Below are positions 13,001 through 25,323 of a stretch of DNA of 64,000 nucleotides, in pieces. The position numbers were made by a program, and so were the translations under genes. This DNA is from Cubamyces lactineus (lineage: Eukaryota > Basidiomycota > Agaricomycetes > Polyporales > Polyporaceae): NCBI GenBank assembly GCA_022376465.1, contig JACDTU010000011.1, positions 620,001 through 684,000 on the forward strand, in the 5' to 3' direction. A model generated the notes under the pieces. That model was not told the DNA's origin. It did no database searches and saw nothing but the letters and a program-made list of their open reading frames with translations. Each line of letters opens with the position of its first letter. The first letter of the stretch is position 1.

Positions 13001-16000
13001 ACTGGGGTCTCAGCCAGTCATGCCATGTCCATTCCAGGGCGTGGGTCCGACTTCCTTGCGCCGTCTCGAGCTGGACGAGGACGGTCTCGGTGCTTCTGCA
13101 AAATGAATACCGTCCGGTTATGCACCCGCGAACAGCTGAAGTAGGCAGGTCCTGTCCCTTGGTGAGCTTGTGCATATGACTGACTCGCCTGTGGGTTGCA
13201 CCTGCTACAAGGCCACGCCATAGGCTAGATCGCAATACCGCCGAAGTTCAGACGGAGGCTGAGAAAGTTGGACGAGGGGCTGCGGTCGCTTCTCTGGCAC
13301 GTCAATCAGGTGGTACGTCCGGCCGCCCAATCCGGGATCGTCTTCCACCAGGATGAGAACTTTCAAGCGAAGGCGTATGTTTTGTCGGGACGCGGCTCTC
13401 GCGCGGGCGTAGTACTTTTGCTTGGTTTTACATCGTTGGGAGAACATGGATGGCAACTACTAAGCACGGCCAATACGACTGTGTTGCCACTAACCTTGTC
13501 CTGATTGGCTGGGAAGGGCCGGCCCGGTCGGCGCGAGAGGGCCCGCCACGCCAAAAGTGAGTTGACCCAGTTTCCCTGCGCCCGACTCTGGTTTCCTTTC
13601 GACGCTCAGGAGTCTGTTCACGGCCACACCGACGATCCCAGGGGTGGATGAACACGAAGCTGCGCGTGGCTTAGCAGGGCTTAGCCTCTCACTCGGACAT
13701 CGCTCCTGACCTCCGAGGGATCTCCGGGGACTAATTAGTGAGTCTCAGCTTGAAGCTCTCAAAAGCTAAACACGGACTCTTGTTAGGCACGGCGACAAGT
13801 GAGTATACTTATGAGCCCAAGCTGCTCATGCGCTATCCCTGTGACTACTTCATTGTGCATGTCGGCAATTTGTCCAGCGTGGTGTAGCAGTTACTTACGT
13901 CGGCAATTCCTAGGTTGCAAGCGCAGATGCGTCTTACTTCGAATCATGCCGGGGCAACTCTCCGGCCCGATTCCAGACCAGCAAAAGTGTCGCACCAAAG
14001 TCGGCGAGTCTGAGTAAAACTCGGGCTTCTGCGCAGACGATCTGAACTGTTAAAATCTCCAGACGCGCTTCGCAAAGAAGTTGGGAAGAGTGTTGATGTC
14101 TCAGATAACCCACACGCATTACGATGCGTATCAAGATGCTATCCACGACCACCTGAACGAGTCCGCCATATTGTGCGATGTTTACGTTGGGCGAACATCT
14201 GTTTGCTCCAACGTGCCGATATCCCTAGACGCATTATGAGATATCATGTGCATCTTGAGTCAGTATGGTCAACAACATCGATTATGTGTTCATGATTCAA
14301 ATAGCCACATGCTCGACGACTAGGAACAAAAGGCTCGGGTACGTCTCCCGGCTCACAAATCGTCTGCCACAGGCTAGTTGCTAATCTCGTCCCTTCACGC
14401 TTGCTACATGCAGTAGGTAGAACGGCCGAAACTCTGATGATATCATAGACAATACACGGCACGCAGAAGGTATAGTCATTCTCTTACTCAACAACGCGCA
14501 CAAGGCCCATAGTTACGTCAATGAACAAACAATACGCCTGATCTGTGCTAACTAACCCGAGGGATTTTGCGTGTTATGCCTCCGCGAGGGTTATCCGATC
14601 TGCGTTCAAGCTCAGGTCCTTGTTCTCTGTGTATGTAAGCACACTTCGACGACGTCATCAGACCCGGCGGGAGATAACCGACGACTGTTACACCCGCACG
14701 GGATGAGACAAGAAACGAAACGGTTTTGTTCGACTATTGAGTTTCCGCTATACCGGCCTAGGTATAGCATCCTTACTCCTAGAGTACGTGGCGTTGTCAG
14801 AGCTAAGAAGACTGTGCGTGCATTTGCCGGAGATCCTTGTCGCAAACACCGAGGCAGCGCATTTCAATAAGCAATGAACCCGAGGGATTTGGGGTTCGCG
14901 ACGTCCGAGTCGGCGGAGGAGAGGACAGAGTTGTAGGTCCAGACACGTGGCGACGGTGGACCAGACTGACTTCCGGCGCTTGTTTCGTCGCCATGTTTGC
15001 GTCCCGCGGCCACTCTCTGTCTCGTACACTCTTAACTCACTTGTCTGGAGAGGCTTGTCCCCCTGCACAGACGCGCTTACCGAAGACACCGGCCCTACAA
15101 ACCGATTTCGACTTGGGCGCCACGCGAATGCGGATACATAATACGGATAGCTCAGGTTCCCAAGCCTACCGCAAACGTCGATGTTTGCGAATCGTCATAC
15201 GACAAGTGCCCAGGACAAGCCTAGGTGAGATCCGCTGGCACCTGCTACACCAGCCACTTGACAATACACTCGTACGAGCCGTCAACGAATGCGACATGAT
15301 GGGACCATGATGTTACTAATATGGTACGTCTGGACGTCATCCCAACTTCCGATATTTGCATCAAACCATATCGTTCTCGGTCTTCCCCTACTTTCTCAAG
15401 AACGGTCACGTCTTTTCAGCCTCTCGGCCTGAGTGGATGCTGATCGGGTCATACGAGTTCTGTGTGGACTGTGCATGGCGCCAGGGCTTCTTGGGCTGAA
15501 ACCCCGCAATGTTGATGATGCTGCTTCATCCGTTTCACGTGAAGCTACGAGGTGTATGTAGATGTTACAGGCATTGTATCCAACTCGTCTTTGGCGTGTT
15601 GGACACAATAGTTGGAATTTGTTCCGTTTTCCGCGACACGATTGATGGCGAAGGTGCCTGCGTGCATCTCGACATTTCTTGGCAACATCGCCGGTGGTGA
15701 ACGAATGATTGGTTGATTCTGTCTGCGCAACGGCTAACCGTGTTCCGACGATATGCCTTGTCGCTAGCTTAGCTTCCAATGAAACATCGGCCCAAATACC
15801 TCCCCCGCGCATGTGAGGTGTCCATCTTCCGATCGGACGTTCATTCGCAGAGAGTAACGTTGGTATGCCACATGCCTGCAGGCACAAACACCTCGGAACG
15901 CGGGGAATCTAATTCATCCTCGTGAAGTTGCCGGCAGCACTAGCCTAGCCTTCGACGCCACATTTCAAGATCTTGACATTGACAGCGTTTCTCGTATCTT

Positions 16001-18810
16001 CAATGCCTCTCTACCGCGGGGCAAGGCACGCTGCGGTCATTCCGTCGCGGGTGAGTAGTATTTCCCCCGCGCGTTACGAGACGACCAGGTGAGATTGGGT
16101 TAGCACGGAAGTTCAGCTACGGACAGTGATAGATGCCGGGCTTACCGCAGGCGTGCGGCGACAGTGCGCACCACGTCCCTCCTGCCTTTGGCTACGGGCG
16201 TGCTAGTAGGAGGCCACTTCCGGCTTCTCAGCCGGGATGTACGATGCCTAGTGGGTGCATTTGGGCAATGTCGCTGCAAGGTGAGCGTTTCTGCTTATCG
16301 TGCGGTCCCTGAAAGGCAGCTGACTGGCTACTGCCGCCCGTTTCTGCACACAGGGCTTGTCTGTATGCAGGAATGCAGGGATGGTTCGATGTATTGCACC
16401 GTTGCAAAGGCGCGAAGCTTGTGAGCATCAGCGTTTCGGGCAGGAGACCAGCCTCTCGCTGCCATTCACATACTACTGCCTGTCAGCCCTAGCCATGATT
16501 GCGGCAACTCCGCGATTATGCCGTCTCGATGGCCGGTGGGCACGATTTCATTGGACGACGTCGTCCGGGCTTCACACAGCAGCTAGGTAGCCGACTAGAT
16601 TGAACTGTCCCATTGACTGCTGGTCGTGCGTACAGCGTACATCAACGATCACGCTTCTGCACTAGTACTTACCAGGGTTATCCTTACAGCTTGGTTAACG
16701 TTCCGCTGGTAATCCCCGCGGGTTCTCACTCACACAGCGCCCTGAGGCCCTCCGCAAGTACTATTGGATGCAGCTGCCAACAGCTGGCCCCCGCTGTCAG
16801 GCGAACTCAAGCTCGAATACAAATCGCCGGTGCTTATAAGCGGGAGAAGCGCCCACTAGCACGGGAAAGGACCAACGCGAGGTGTGCCTACAGACGTTCG
16901 TACAGCGTACTAACAAATAGGAGTCGCCTCCAGGCGGATATCTCACCACGGGTCCTCTCATTTACGTGTAGTGCATCCCGTTAAGCTCCCGACTCACGTA
17001 CATAGCGCGGCATGTCCCGACCTTTTCCGGGGCATGTATATTCTCTTCAGTATTTCTCCCGGGATTTAGACTTACGACAATCTCAGCACGCACGCGCTCG
17101 ACGCTTGTCTTCCTGGAATGCAATGCCGAAACGTGCACGAGAGCGAGAACGCGGCGTGCGATGCACGCTAGAATGCTGCGCACGTCTCGCGCTTTCTGCA
17201 GCGTTCGCCCGGGTGCCAGTGGCGCAGCCTATGACATGTTGCTTGCGCTACCTCCTAAGACTTGGTGTCTATGTGCGCGGCCAAGTTCTAGACCAATATC
17301 GTAGGTATTGTCCATGACGTTATATACGGCGCACCTGACTGACAACCCTCCGGATACGCCGCATCCCCCCCGCGCACACTGACGGAATGCAAGATGTCAG
17401 GGTGTGATTCGCAGCATTCATATCGTCAGCCAAAAGATCCGACGTCGGTCACTAGACTAGGAGTCCGAGTCGGTGGACATCGGCAAACTACAGCCAATGC
17501 GGTGAACGAAGCGCCACCGTCGTCATGCATGGTCGAGACCTCCCTGGTACTTCCCTGGTACGGGTCAGCTTGTGGCAACACGTCGACCGTAGCTCTCGGA
17601 GGTTCTCTAGAGGATACCCAGTGGGACGTTCCTCCTGCCAGTACTCGTACACCTCCAGATAGTCAACGAATGGGACGTGTCAGGAGAAGGTATGTACGAC
17701 TTCTCGTTTGCTGGCCCTCTCGCAGTATTGTGATACGTTCCTTCCCTAATTGCGTCCGAGATGATGTAGGCGTATATTGGCCACGAGTCTGACAAACAGG
17801 CCTGCGAAAATGGCAATAAGTGTTTCGTGGATCGCGCATATGCATGTTATTGAGCACGAGTACTCAGAAAGCACGATGGTGTTACGGCTGTTACAGAAAA
17901 TACTGGGGCGTACTCACACCAAGAATCACGACGGACGATAAATCGAGGTTGCACTGTAGCAGTGCACGTACGGAGAGCCTCGAATGCGAACAGAGCTACA
18001 GCGATGAAACTCTCACCTATCATTCAGTCCACAATCGCTCCTGCCTCCGGATTTTCGCCATCTCCTTCGCATACCTGTGAACTTGATACCATACAGTTTC
18101 CGCGCTGTCATCCTGGACGTCCCACTTCCCCGAGTCAGTGCCGCCTCCCGCCCGATCCCAAGCCGTCTGCAAGACCCGCAAGCCAGGGCATAGGTCTGAG
18201 TGCACGCTGGATAGCATGGCGACGTTCGTTTGCTCATCGATTGCAGATGCGCCGACGCCGAGCACGAAGTGGTTCTAGGGGTTGAACGAGACCCCTTCAA
18301 GTGGACGCTGACCAACATTGTATCGCTCGGCGGACGTGCTCGTGTCAGTGTCAAATGTGAGCGCGAGTTTGGTGAGATTTTGACAGCGAAGTGCGAGTGG
18401 AATCAATCCTCGAATGGTGATGCGCGACAACGGTACTTCACGCCGCCATTCAGCACCGTGGCATAAGATCAATCATGAACCACACACAGACCGAGACCGG
18501 CGGACATGAGGGTAACTTTGAAAACTTACACTGAACTCAGTAGATACCTCGCCAACTTGAGATCGTGTATGCATTCCCCGGAGTCATCCTCAACCATGTT
18601 GCTTCTTCATCTGACACGTAATACTATTTTCTGATCTCACATAATCAACCCAGAATCTCCACATTGAAAGAGTCAGAGTACCATCAGTGGCCGCAGGTCT
18701 GCCCCAAGATGTGTCCTCTCTCAAAGGCCTTCCTGCCCATGGTTGTTCTGTGAATTGTAGGATAATGTAGTAAGTCAAACGCGCTACGCTACCAGTGACG
18801 TGCTATACCT
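13001..18810. other. Gene desert, right part with lower GC
   Basis: Base composition becomes more balanced than in the left part, but no gene is recognised. The frame at 13205-13456 (minus) and those at 14837-15310 (plus) and 15396-15887 (minus) have no recognisable domain. Small direct repeats are present: a 14-bp unit at 14554 and 14877, and a duplicated tccctggtac near 17540-17560. The region ends at the stop codon of the F-box gene at 18811. It could hold decayed repeats too diverged to see by eye. Confidence 0.5.
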
Positions 18811-20586
18811 TCACCTAGCCCAAGCCTCTTCTACAGACGGAGAAGGTGATCGGCTACCGTCAGGGGATGCTACCTCCTTACTCGCATGCGTCCTCTGAGA
18901 GTGTTCGCGCTGCCCGTCTTCCCGGCTCTTCCGAAACAGAGGGAGGAGCTCGTTGACCATGCGCCACTGTTCGGCCTTAGCGTACTGGTTGAAGTGATCC
19001 GGCGAGTCACCGGTCTCGACCGACGAAAGGGAGGGGAAGACCCGTGAGAGGAAGGCCGCAACGTAGCTCGGCTGCACGACGTTCGAGTAGCCCACCGCTA
19101 ACGTGTTCAACTGCGACGTGCTCGGCTTATTTGCAAGCTCGCCAAACAGCTGTTCTCTGGCATCCGCGTCCGTTCCATTGTCGCCGCCCGCGAGCAGCTC
19201 AGGAGGGTGCGACCAGAGCGAAGCGTCGAAGCACAAGCCGAGGTGCCGAAGCTTGGGACTGTGCACGGCGAACGTGACGAGGAATTGGATCGTAGGGACC
19301 ATATCGTGCCAGCAGCCTCTCTCATACGCGACGAACAACTCCTCGATTTCGGACCAGGACTTCGCCAGGTTGAGGTAGAAATGGATGTCCAAGGCGTACC
19401 GGGATCGTAAGCGTAGATCGAACGACCTGAGACGCTTGAATCCCAGAAGAGGTGCGAGATAGGCAGAGTGAATGATCGGCGTTAGTAGAGCCTGCGACGG
19501 CCATGGTAGTGAGCCGATATTGCGGGAGTGGAGAATCCGGAGGCTGCGAAGGGCAGCAGGCGAGAATTGGTGCCTGATGGCCGTGAAGAAAGTCGCGAAG
19601 AGGTTGGGGTGCGACGGATCGGAAAGACACAGAGACAGCGACCGGACGTGCGGGAGTTTCATCGCTGCGCTAAACGCGATGTAGGCCTCCGTTGTCGTCA
19701 CAAGCTCCAAGCCCGTCAGGTTCTCAAACAGCCTCTCTCCTTGTAAAGCAACGTGCACTTGTGCCCAAGTGGCGTCGGACGGTAGGCATATGCAAAGCCA
19801 GGTGAGGCGCTTTGAACGGGCAAGGCTGTAGAGCGCACCCTGCGCGAGGGGTATCTCTGTACTGCAGAAGGAGGCAAGTGAGGACAATGAACAGGCAAGG
19901 ATAGACAGCGATTCAATAGTCCCATCGTCTGCCCAGACTGCGGTTTCGTTGGGTCTACCTACGTAGAACTGGCGTATATGGGGGAAACGCTCCTTGATGA
20001 TGTGGAAAGCCGCCTGAAGGGCCGCGTTTGTATCCGCCCGGTGTTGCACCCGTCCTATGTCAAGTTTTGTTAAGCGTTCACCAATCATAGCTAGTAGATG
20101 CGGCATTTGACGATCGAGCAGCCGCAGCGGGGACCAGTATATCGTGCGCAGGTTTGGAAACAGGACGATGGTCGGCCGAAAGGTACAGATCGCCTCCCAT
20201 GCATCATATTTGAGTTCGTAGTCCACCTGCGAAGGTGCAACACCAAGCTGTCGCACGTATGGCAGATATTTGAGAACCCGAGCCCAGTCGCTATGGTTCA
20301 GTGGGCGATTCACGTGCTACCAATCAGGTGGGCACATTTGGCATGCATAGTAGTAATTTGAAGGGGTTCAGTGAGTGCTCACCAGTCCATTCTGGCCATC
20401 AAGACTCCAAGCATCCTCCGGGAAACACATGATCACAGGTCCCAGATCTGAAAGAACGCTCCACAACACGCTGATCACCGGGTCGTGTAGGAACCGCGCG
20501 CAACGCGCCATCGTCGCTAGGGTGTCATCATCGGCATATTCGCATATGTAGCGAAGAATTTCGGGGATATTCAGTGCGCGATGCAT
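18811..20586 (-). CDS. F-box/LRR-like protein
   Basis: The product is a 569-residue protein in two exons (20586-20383 and 20316-18811) joined in phase 0 across a 66-bp intron. The N-terminus (MHRALNIPEILRYIC, then a Leu/Ala/Cys-rich helix containing ATMARCARFLHDPVISVLW) is a typical agaricomycete F-box, which binds Skp1 in SCF ubiquitin ligases. The rest is a series of degenerate leucine-rich segments (LTWLCICLP, LTGLELV, VRSLSLCLSDPSHPNLF, LRSLRILHS, LRHLGLCFD) that would form a substrate-binding solenoid. The tail is Ser-rich. Agaricomycetes carry large, fast-evolving families of such genes, so the substrate cannot be inferred. It is the first gene after the 18.8-kb desert. Confidence 0.85.
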
Positions 20587-21405
20587 GTCCGGAGTGCTGT
20601 AGTGGGAGGGATTTGAAGGTGGCTAGTGATCGGTGCAGCACGTCAATAGGCTAGTCACGCAGCCTTGGGAGTCGTCAGGCTCATACGGGAACCAAAGATG
20701 AAGGAGTGATTGACCTCGAAGATGTTCCTTTATCTCTTGTGCAGTGCTTGGGACAGAGGATGAGGCGTGCTCGCCACGATTTGCGCACACTTCGTGGGAG
20801 CTGAACACGAACCGAGCGCTTTGGCGGCTGGCGTCCTAGGCCTCGATTGAACCTCACAACTTCAGGTAACGCGACTACTGTAACGGCTATGAGCTAGACA
20901 CCGACGACAATGCCTGGAAGGGTGGGTATGACAGGAGGAATGAAAGCGTACGGGACGGTAGAGCCGAAAGGCGAACGCGGACGCTCTTGTCAAAGACACT
21001 GAGTGGCACCAGCTGGTTTCGCTAAATGCCATTGTGGACAGACACGCTCAGGCTGTTTGCCCGGATCCTTGGCAATGCAGGCGTCCTTTCTGGTGAAGTG
21101 CCCTGAGCCGCGGTGCAATGTTACCACAGGATATGAGCCAGGAGCGCGGGTTTGGGGCCGTTGAAGTGCTAGTCGAAAGCTTGAGCTTGCGAGCCCGCAT
21201 AGCTTCCGTGCACACCAACACATGAATGACGTACGACGATCAATCATGAATTTGCCTTTCTCCGACGTTGCCCTCAGACATTATCAATGCCACAATCTGA
21301 AACGATTTGAATAGCTGCTATCCATGCTACACGGCTACTGTACATATTTCTTGATGAATGCTACTCGTGCTTTGTGGATTCATGGGTGTTCCGCGCCGAC
21401 GTCGT
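20587..21405. other. Intergenic region, F-box promoter side
   Basis: This 0.8-kb stretch lies between the F-box start and the stop of the CsbD-like gene, both on the minus strand. It should contain the F-box promoter and the 3' UTR of its neighbour. Short frames here have no recognisable content and no TATA-like element stands out. Confidence 0.5.
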
Positions 21406-22150
21406 TTAATAGTCATTCGAGTTCCAGCTGGTGTCGTCGGGATTGCCGCTCTATATGATATGTAGTATGTCAGTGATCGTTGAGATACTGCGGACTCGAA
21501 AAGGGCACCGACCTTGCGGATTTGGCCGCGCTCCACCATGGCGGGATTGCCAGTGACACGGCCCGCAAGCTTCTCAGCGTTGCCTAGGTATACTTATGAG
21601 CATCGAGAATAGCATCTTAATTGGGATGTCGCCACGTACCCTTTAGGCGTTCGCCCATGCTAGCCTTGCCGGCACCTGGAGTGACGTCGTCGTAATTCGA
21701 GTCCCTCTGCCAGCTGTTGTCGTCGTTCCGGCTCTGCCAGTTGCCGTTGTCGACGCCAGCCCCACGGCCGGTACCAGAGAAGTTTCCTCCGGCACCGTAG
21801 GTGTTCGTGTCGGTGGTGTTGCCCTGGTAGCCAGTGGTGCCGTAGTTGTCACCCTGACCGGCCGTCCAGAACTGGCCCTGGTTGTCTTGAGGGTTGCTGC
21901 TAGAGTTCCAGGTCGAGGTGTCGGTGGGGTCGCGCGTAGGGCGCTGCGAGCCCCACTGCTCGTTGTTCGAGCTGTTCCAGTCACCTGTCATAGCACGGGC
22001 GCGTGAGCAACGTTTACGACGTCCTACAAGTCGTTTCGGAGACGTACCACGCTGGTTCTGGAAGCCGGCGTCAGGGCCTCCGGAGTTGGAAAAGTTGTTC
22101 GGGTCGTTGTTCCACGACTCGGTGTTGCGGGACTGCTGGCCGTAAGACAT
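21406..22150 (-). CDS. CsbD-like Asn/Gly-rich protein
   Basis: Four exons. Exon 1 starts at 22150 (MSYGQQSRNTESWN). A phase-1 intron follows, then a long Asn/Ser/Gly/Gln-rich exon ending near SMGERLKG. Two further short exons give NAEKLAGRVTGNPAMVERGQ and a tail ending NSNDY and stop at 21406. The KG-NAEKLAG-VTGNP-MVERG segment matches the CsbD-like fold common in fungal small stress-type proteins. The preceding 120 residues are low-complexity and probably disordered, rich in N, Q, G, S and W. A TATA-like ATTATATATGG about 110 bp upstream fits an inducible gene. Function is unknown; a stress role is inferred from family membership only. The last intron (about 60 bp near 21450-21510) is the least certain boundary. 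Confidence 0.75.
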
Positions 22151-22256
22151 GACGAATGAAGTGGTGGGTGTTCGAGTTTGATGTTCAAGGAGGATGGCAA
22201 GTGAAGTAGTTTGTGTGCGTTTACTTTGTAGGGGCGCACAGGCCGTGGGCGGGCAA

Positions 22257-22267
22257 ATTATATATGG
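22257..22267 (-). promoter_or_regulatory. TATA-like box of CsbD-like gene
   Basis: ATTATATATGG (read on plus) lies about 110 bp upstream of the minus-strand ATG at 22150, a plausible position for a TATA element given a short 5' UTR. Inferred from sequence and spacing only. Confidence 0.45.
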
Positions 22268-22944
22268 TGCGCGGATTGGAGCCCTCACATGGTGTGACCG
22301 AATGCGCCAGCGAGGGGCGGGGCGGGGCAGATTGTGGCTCGCTTGCCGCTCGGCAGCGCTGACTTCACCATCTCCACAGGGACTCCTATGTTTTGAACGT
22401 TGTTCATTCAACGTGGAATACGTGCTTGGGTGTGATTGGGCTTGATAAGTTTCGCGTCATCGTACTAAGGCCGGGACGAGTAGTGGTTAGCTTTACACCA
22501 ACTCGTTGGAGTGGGTAAGCGCTGGTGGACCCACAGTGGTCATGAGCACCTCATCCGCCCCCTCGTATGTGTAGTCCCAACGCTCCACAACGGGAATACG
22601 TTCCAGCAGATCCTTGGGTGCGGCTAGAAAGGGGTTCAGCAGTCCGCACAAGGCGGACGTCCTTGGTTCATGAACATGTATTGCGATATTGCGATGTACA
22701 CCACGGCATAGCATGCGACAAACAAAACCGACAACTCCAGATAGCGATGATGAGACCTCGAGAGCTGTAACGAACATTGTACAGTGAATATATTGGCGAC
22801 TTCTTCTCTATGCTCTCTAATCCTCCAGTCCACGAAAGCATTCCACCGAATACCCACAAAACACGGAAACCATCCAAGCTCAAAGACCATATAATCACCC
22901 GTCATAGGTCATCACACTCCTCGCACCAGACAACCCGCCAGTCC
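22268..22944. other. Intergenic region with unassigned minus frames
   Basis: This stretch lies between the CsbD-like promoter and the RING gene stop. Two minus-strand frames (22493-22777 and 22636-22905) contain a hydrophobic stretch (LELSVLFVACYAVVYIAI) and a protein-like tail (APKDLLERIPVVERWDYTYE). I could not join them into a convincing gene. They may be remnants of a small membrane protein gene. Confidence 0.35.
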
Positions 22945-25063
22945 TCAATCAATTTCCGACATGATGTCGCGCTCGGTATCCCGGGTTGCAGGACCGGACA
23001 GCGTATAGCTGTACTCCTCGTGAGCCATGGGGGCAACGGCTTGCAACGCTTGGTTCGGGTCGGCCTGGATCGGCGGCGGGGCCTCCCCGCCATCAGGCGC
23101 AAGGTCACTCGATACAAATCCATTCGTGGGTGTGCTCAATGTCGAGGATATCGAGGGCGGCCTCAGGACGCTGTCAAACTCGTCGAGGCGCTCCAATACC
23201 GCCTCCATGTGCTGCCGGATGCGCTCCTGGTGGTTGACCGGGACGGTGAAATCCACGGGCGGCATGGGCATAGAGATCTGCTCCACCTCCCGGAGGGCGG
23301 TCAGGAGCGTCTCTCGCTCCTCCTCTGACATATAGTTCGCTGGGTTGTTGCGGAAGAAGTGTTCTACGTTGGCGGGGTTGTAGTCCCAGACGGGATCCGT
23401 AGCGTCCAAAAAGTCGGCAAGGGAATGACGGGATTCTGTTCTGGCTGGGATTGGAGCCGGCGGATCTGCGAGTACACTGAGTTCACGTATATGGCCGTAG
23501 TATCACACACGAGCTACATACATGTTGGCATGATGACCTCTGGCCGCTCCCGGGGGACGCCAGTTGCTCGAGCTTGTTCCTCAGCGTCGAGCCATTCGCG
23601 CATGGATTGTACCTGAGGAGGTTGCCAGACACGGGAGTCTCCTAGGCCTACTCCGACGTCGTTTCGATGCATGAGTCCCGGCGTCTTGTGCAACGTCAAC
23701 GAGAGAGGATCGATATCGAAGCGGCATGAGGGGCATGTCGTCTTCCGCTCCAGCCATGGGGAGATGCAGTCCGTGTGGAACAAGTGCTTGCCGGGACACG
23801 GGAAAGCGATGACGGCACTGAGGCCGCTGTGAAAGGGTAATGCTGCACACACCGACAAAAACTCTGCAGCTCTGGTTGCATCGGGTGACTTGTCAAATAG
23901 GTCGTCACGGCAAATAGCACATTCCTCTGCATCTTCCCCGTCCACCTTGCGCAAGGCCTCATATCGGTGTATGAGGTCCTCCGAGATGGGTTCCATACCT
24001 GTTAGGAGGGTCGCTGCTCGCGTGCGATCGCCGTCCGAGGTGGATTGTTCCGTGAGATACGCAACCAAGTCCATGGAGAAGGATTCCCGCGACTCTAGAA
24101 CGCCATCGTTGTAGCGACGATATAGACTTTCAGTTCGCCGCTACACAAGGAATGGTCAGTCAGGTCACGATTGAGACTGAGGGAAGTTTGGCTGACCGCA
24201 ATCTCAAAGAAGTCTTCCTCCTCCCCGTCATCAGACAGTACCTCCACCTCGAGGCTAGGGAGCATGCCAAGGCGTGGCGGAGGCGATGGGTATGGTGAGA
24301 GGTCCGTAGACAGTGGTGACGTTCTCTGTGCACCAGTACGAGGAGGGAGAGGAGCAGTAGCTTGGTACCTCGCTGAACCGCCTTCAGACTCGGGGTACTC
24401 GGAGGACATATCCCAGTCAGACTCGGAGTCGTCGAAGGTATCCGACTCTTCGTCAGAGTCAGAAACGGTGCGCAATGTAGGCATGCTGCTGTCGCTCTCC
24501 GCGCCAGTGTCAATATCATTCGTCGACCGTGCTCGGAACCGAGAGCGAGGCGTCGCGACTGTAGGTGAGGATGATACCGCAGCATCTGTAGACAATGTGT
24601 TGGAGTCCAAACTATGCCCTAACCGGATTGAGCTGGGCCCCGCTACGGAAGTTCCGAGTTCAAGGGGCCGGGATGGGGGGCTTGGAGACGAGAGACGCAT
24701 GGTTTCCAGAGGGGGTAATTCGTCCTCCTCTGGAGAGCTCTCTGCAGGAAAGCTGTTGAAATCTCCTGGATATCGCCTACTGGTGGCCGGCGAGGGGGGA
24801 GCTACGTTTCGAGAGCTGCTCTGGACGTCGTCTTCAAGCGGAGGAAGGTCATCGTAGACGTCGGCTGCCGCCTCACTAGGAGAGAGACTAGGGTCATCCA
24901 GGTGTGCTGGCGGGTTACCGGGAGCCTGAACGGATTCATTGAGGCTACCAGATTCGTTGCGTGCATAGAGGTGTGCAGCATATTCTCTCACCCGCTGCCG
25001 TTCGTCTCTGAGCGCGGCGAGGAAGCGAAGCATCGCGTTTTGGTGATTATACTCGGAGGCCAT
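22945..25063 (-). CDS. RING-H2 finger E3 ubiquitin ligase
   Basis: Three exons (25063-24197, 24140-23522, 23465-22945) sum to 2007 nt, giving 668 residues in one frame. The first 290 residues are an acidic, Ser/Pro-rich, probably disordered region after a short helical N-terminus (MASEYNHQNAMLRFLAALRD). Exon 2 carries the RING: CAIC, a long loop, then FPCPGKHLFHTDC, ISPWLERKTTCPSC, giving C-x2-C...C-x3-H-x2-H-x2-C...C-x2-C. This would recruit an E2 and transfer ubiquitin. No transmembrane segment is seen, so it is probably soluble. The substrate is unknown. It shares a 260-bp divergent promoter with the histone deacetylase gene. Similar disordered-plus-RING proteins are common in agaricomycetes. 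Confidence 0.85.
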
Positions 25064-25323
25064 TGTAGCTGGTACCTAAAGTCACTAGCAAGCCCAGACT
25101 GGGTAAAGCTCGACCTTCAAGGCGCGACGAAGGGCATAGAGCAAGGTGGCAGACTGAGAGGAAAGCAGTGAGCCCGGGGCTGAGGTCGTGGTGGCGGAAA
25201 GGACTAGTCGGTCGGCTATGCTGCATTGCAACATCTGCATGTTGCCGCGCCTATGCAGGTGTCATTTGATATCAGTTTAGATTCTCCGCCCGCTAACAAA
25301 GCATAAGGCAGGCATAGACTCCG
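25064..25323. promoter_or_regulatory. Bidirectional promoter, RING/HOS3
   Basis: Only 260 bp separate the divergent start codons of the RING gene (minus, 25063) and the histone deacetylase gene (plus, 25324), so both promoters must lie here. No clear TATA element is visible. Confidence 0.5.

Noticed and set aside
13205..13456. Minus frame with a vaguely transposon-like tail
   Set aside because: Too short, no catalytic motif, no flanking repeats or neighbouring polymerase or integrase fragments.
23830..23860. 26-bp GT..AG segment inside the RING exon
   Set aside because: Too short to be an intron; the exon is open through it and the RING spacing is acceptable.
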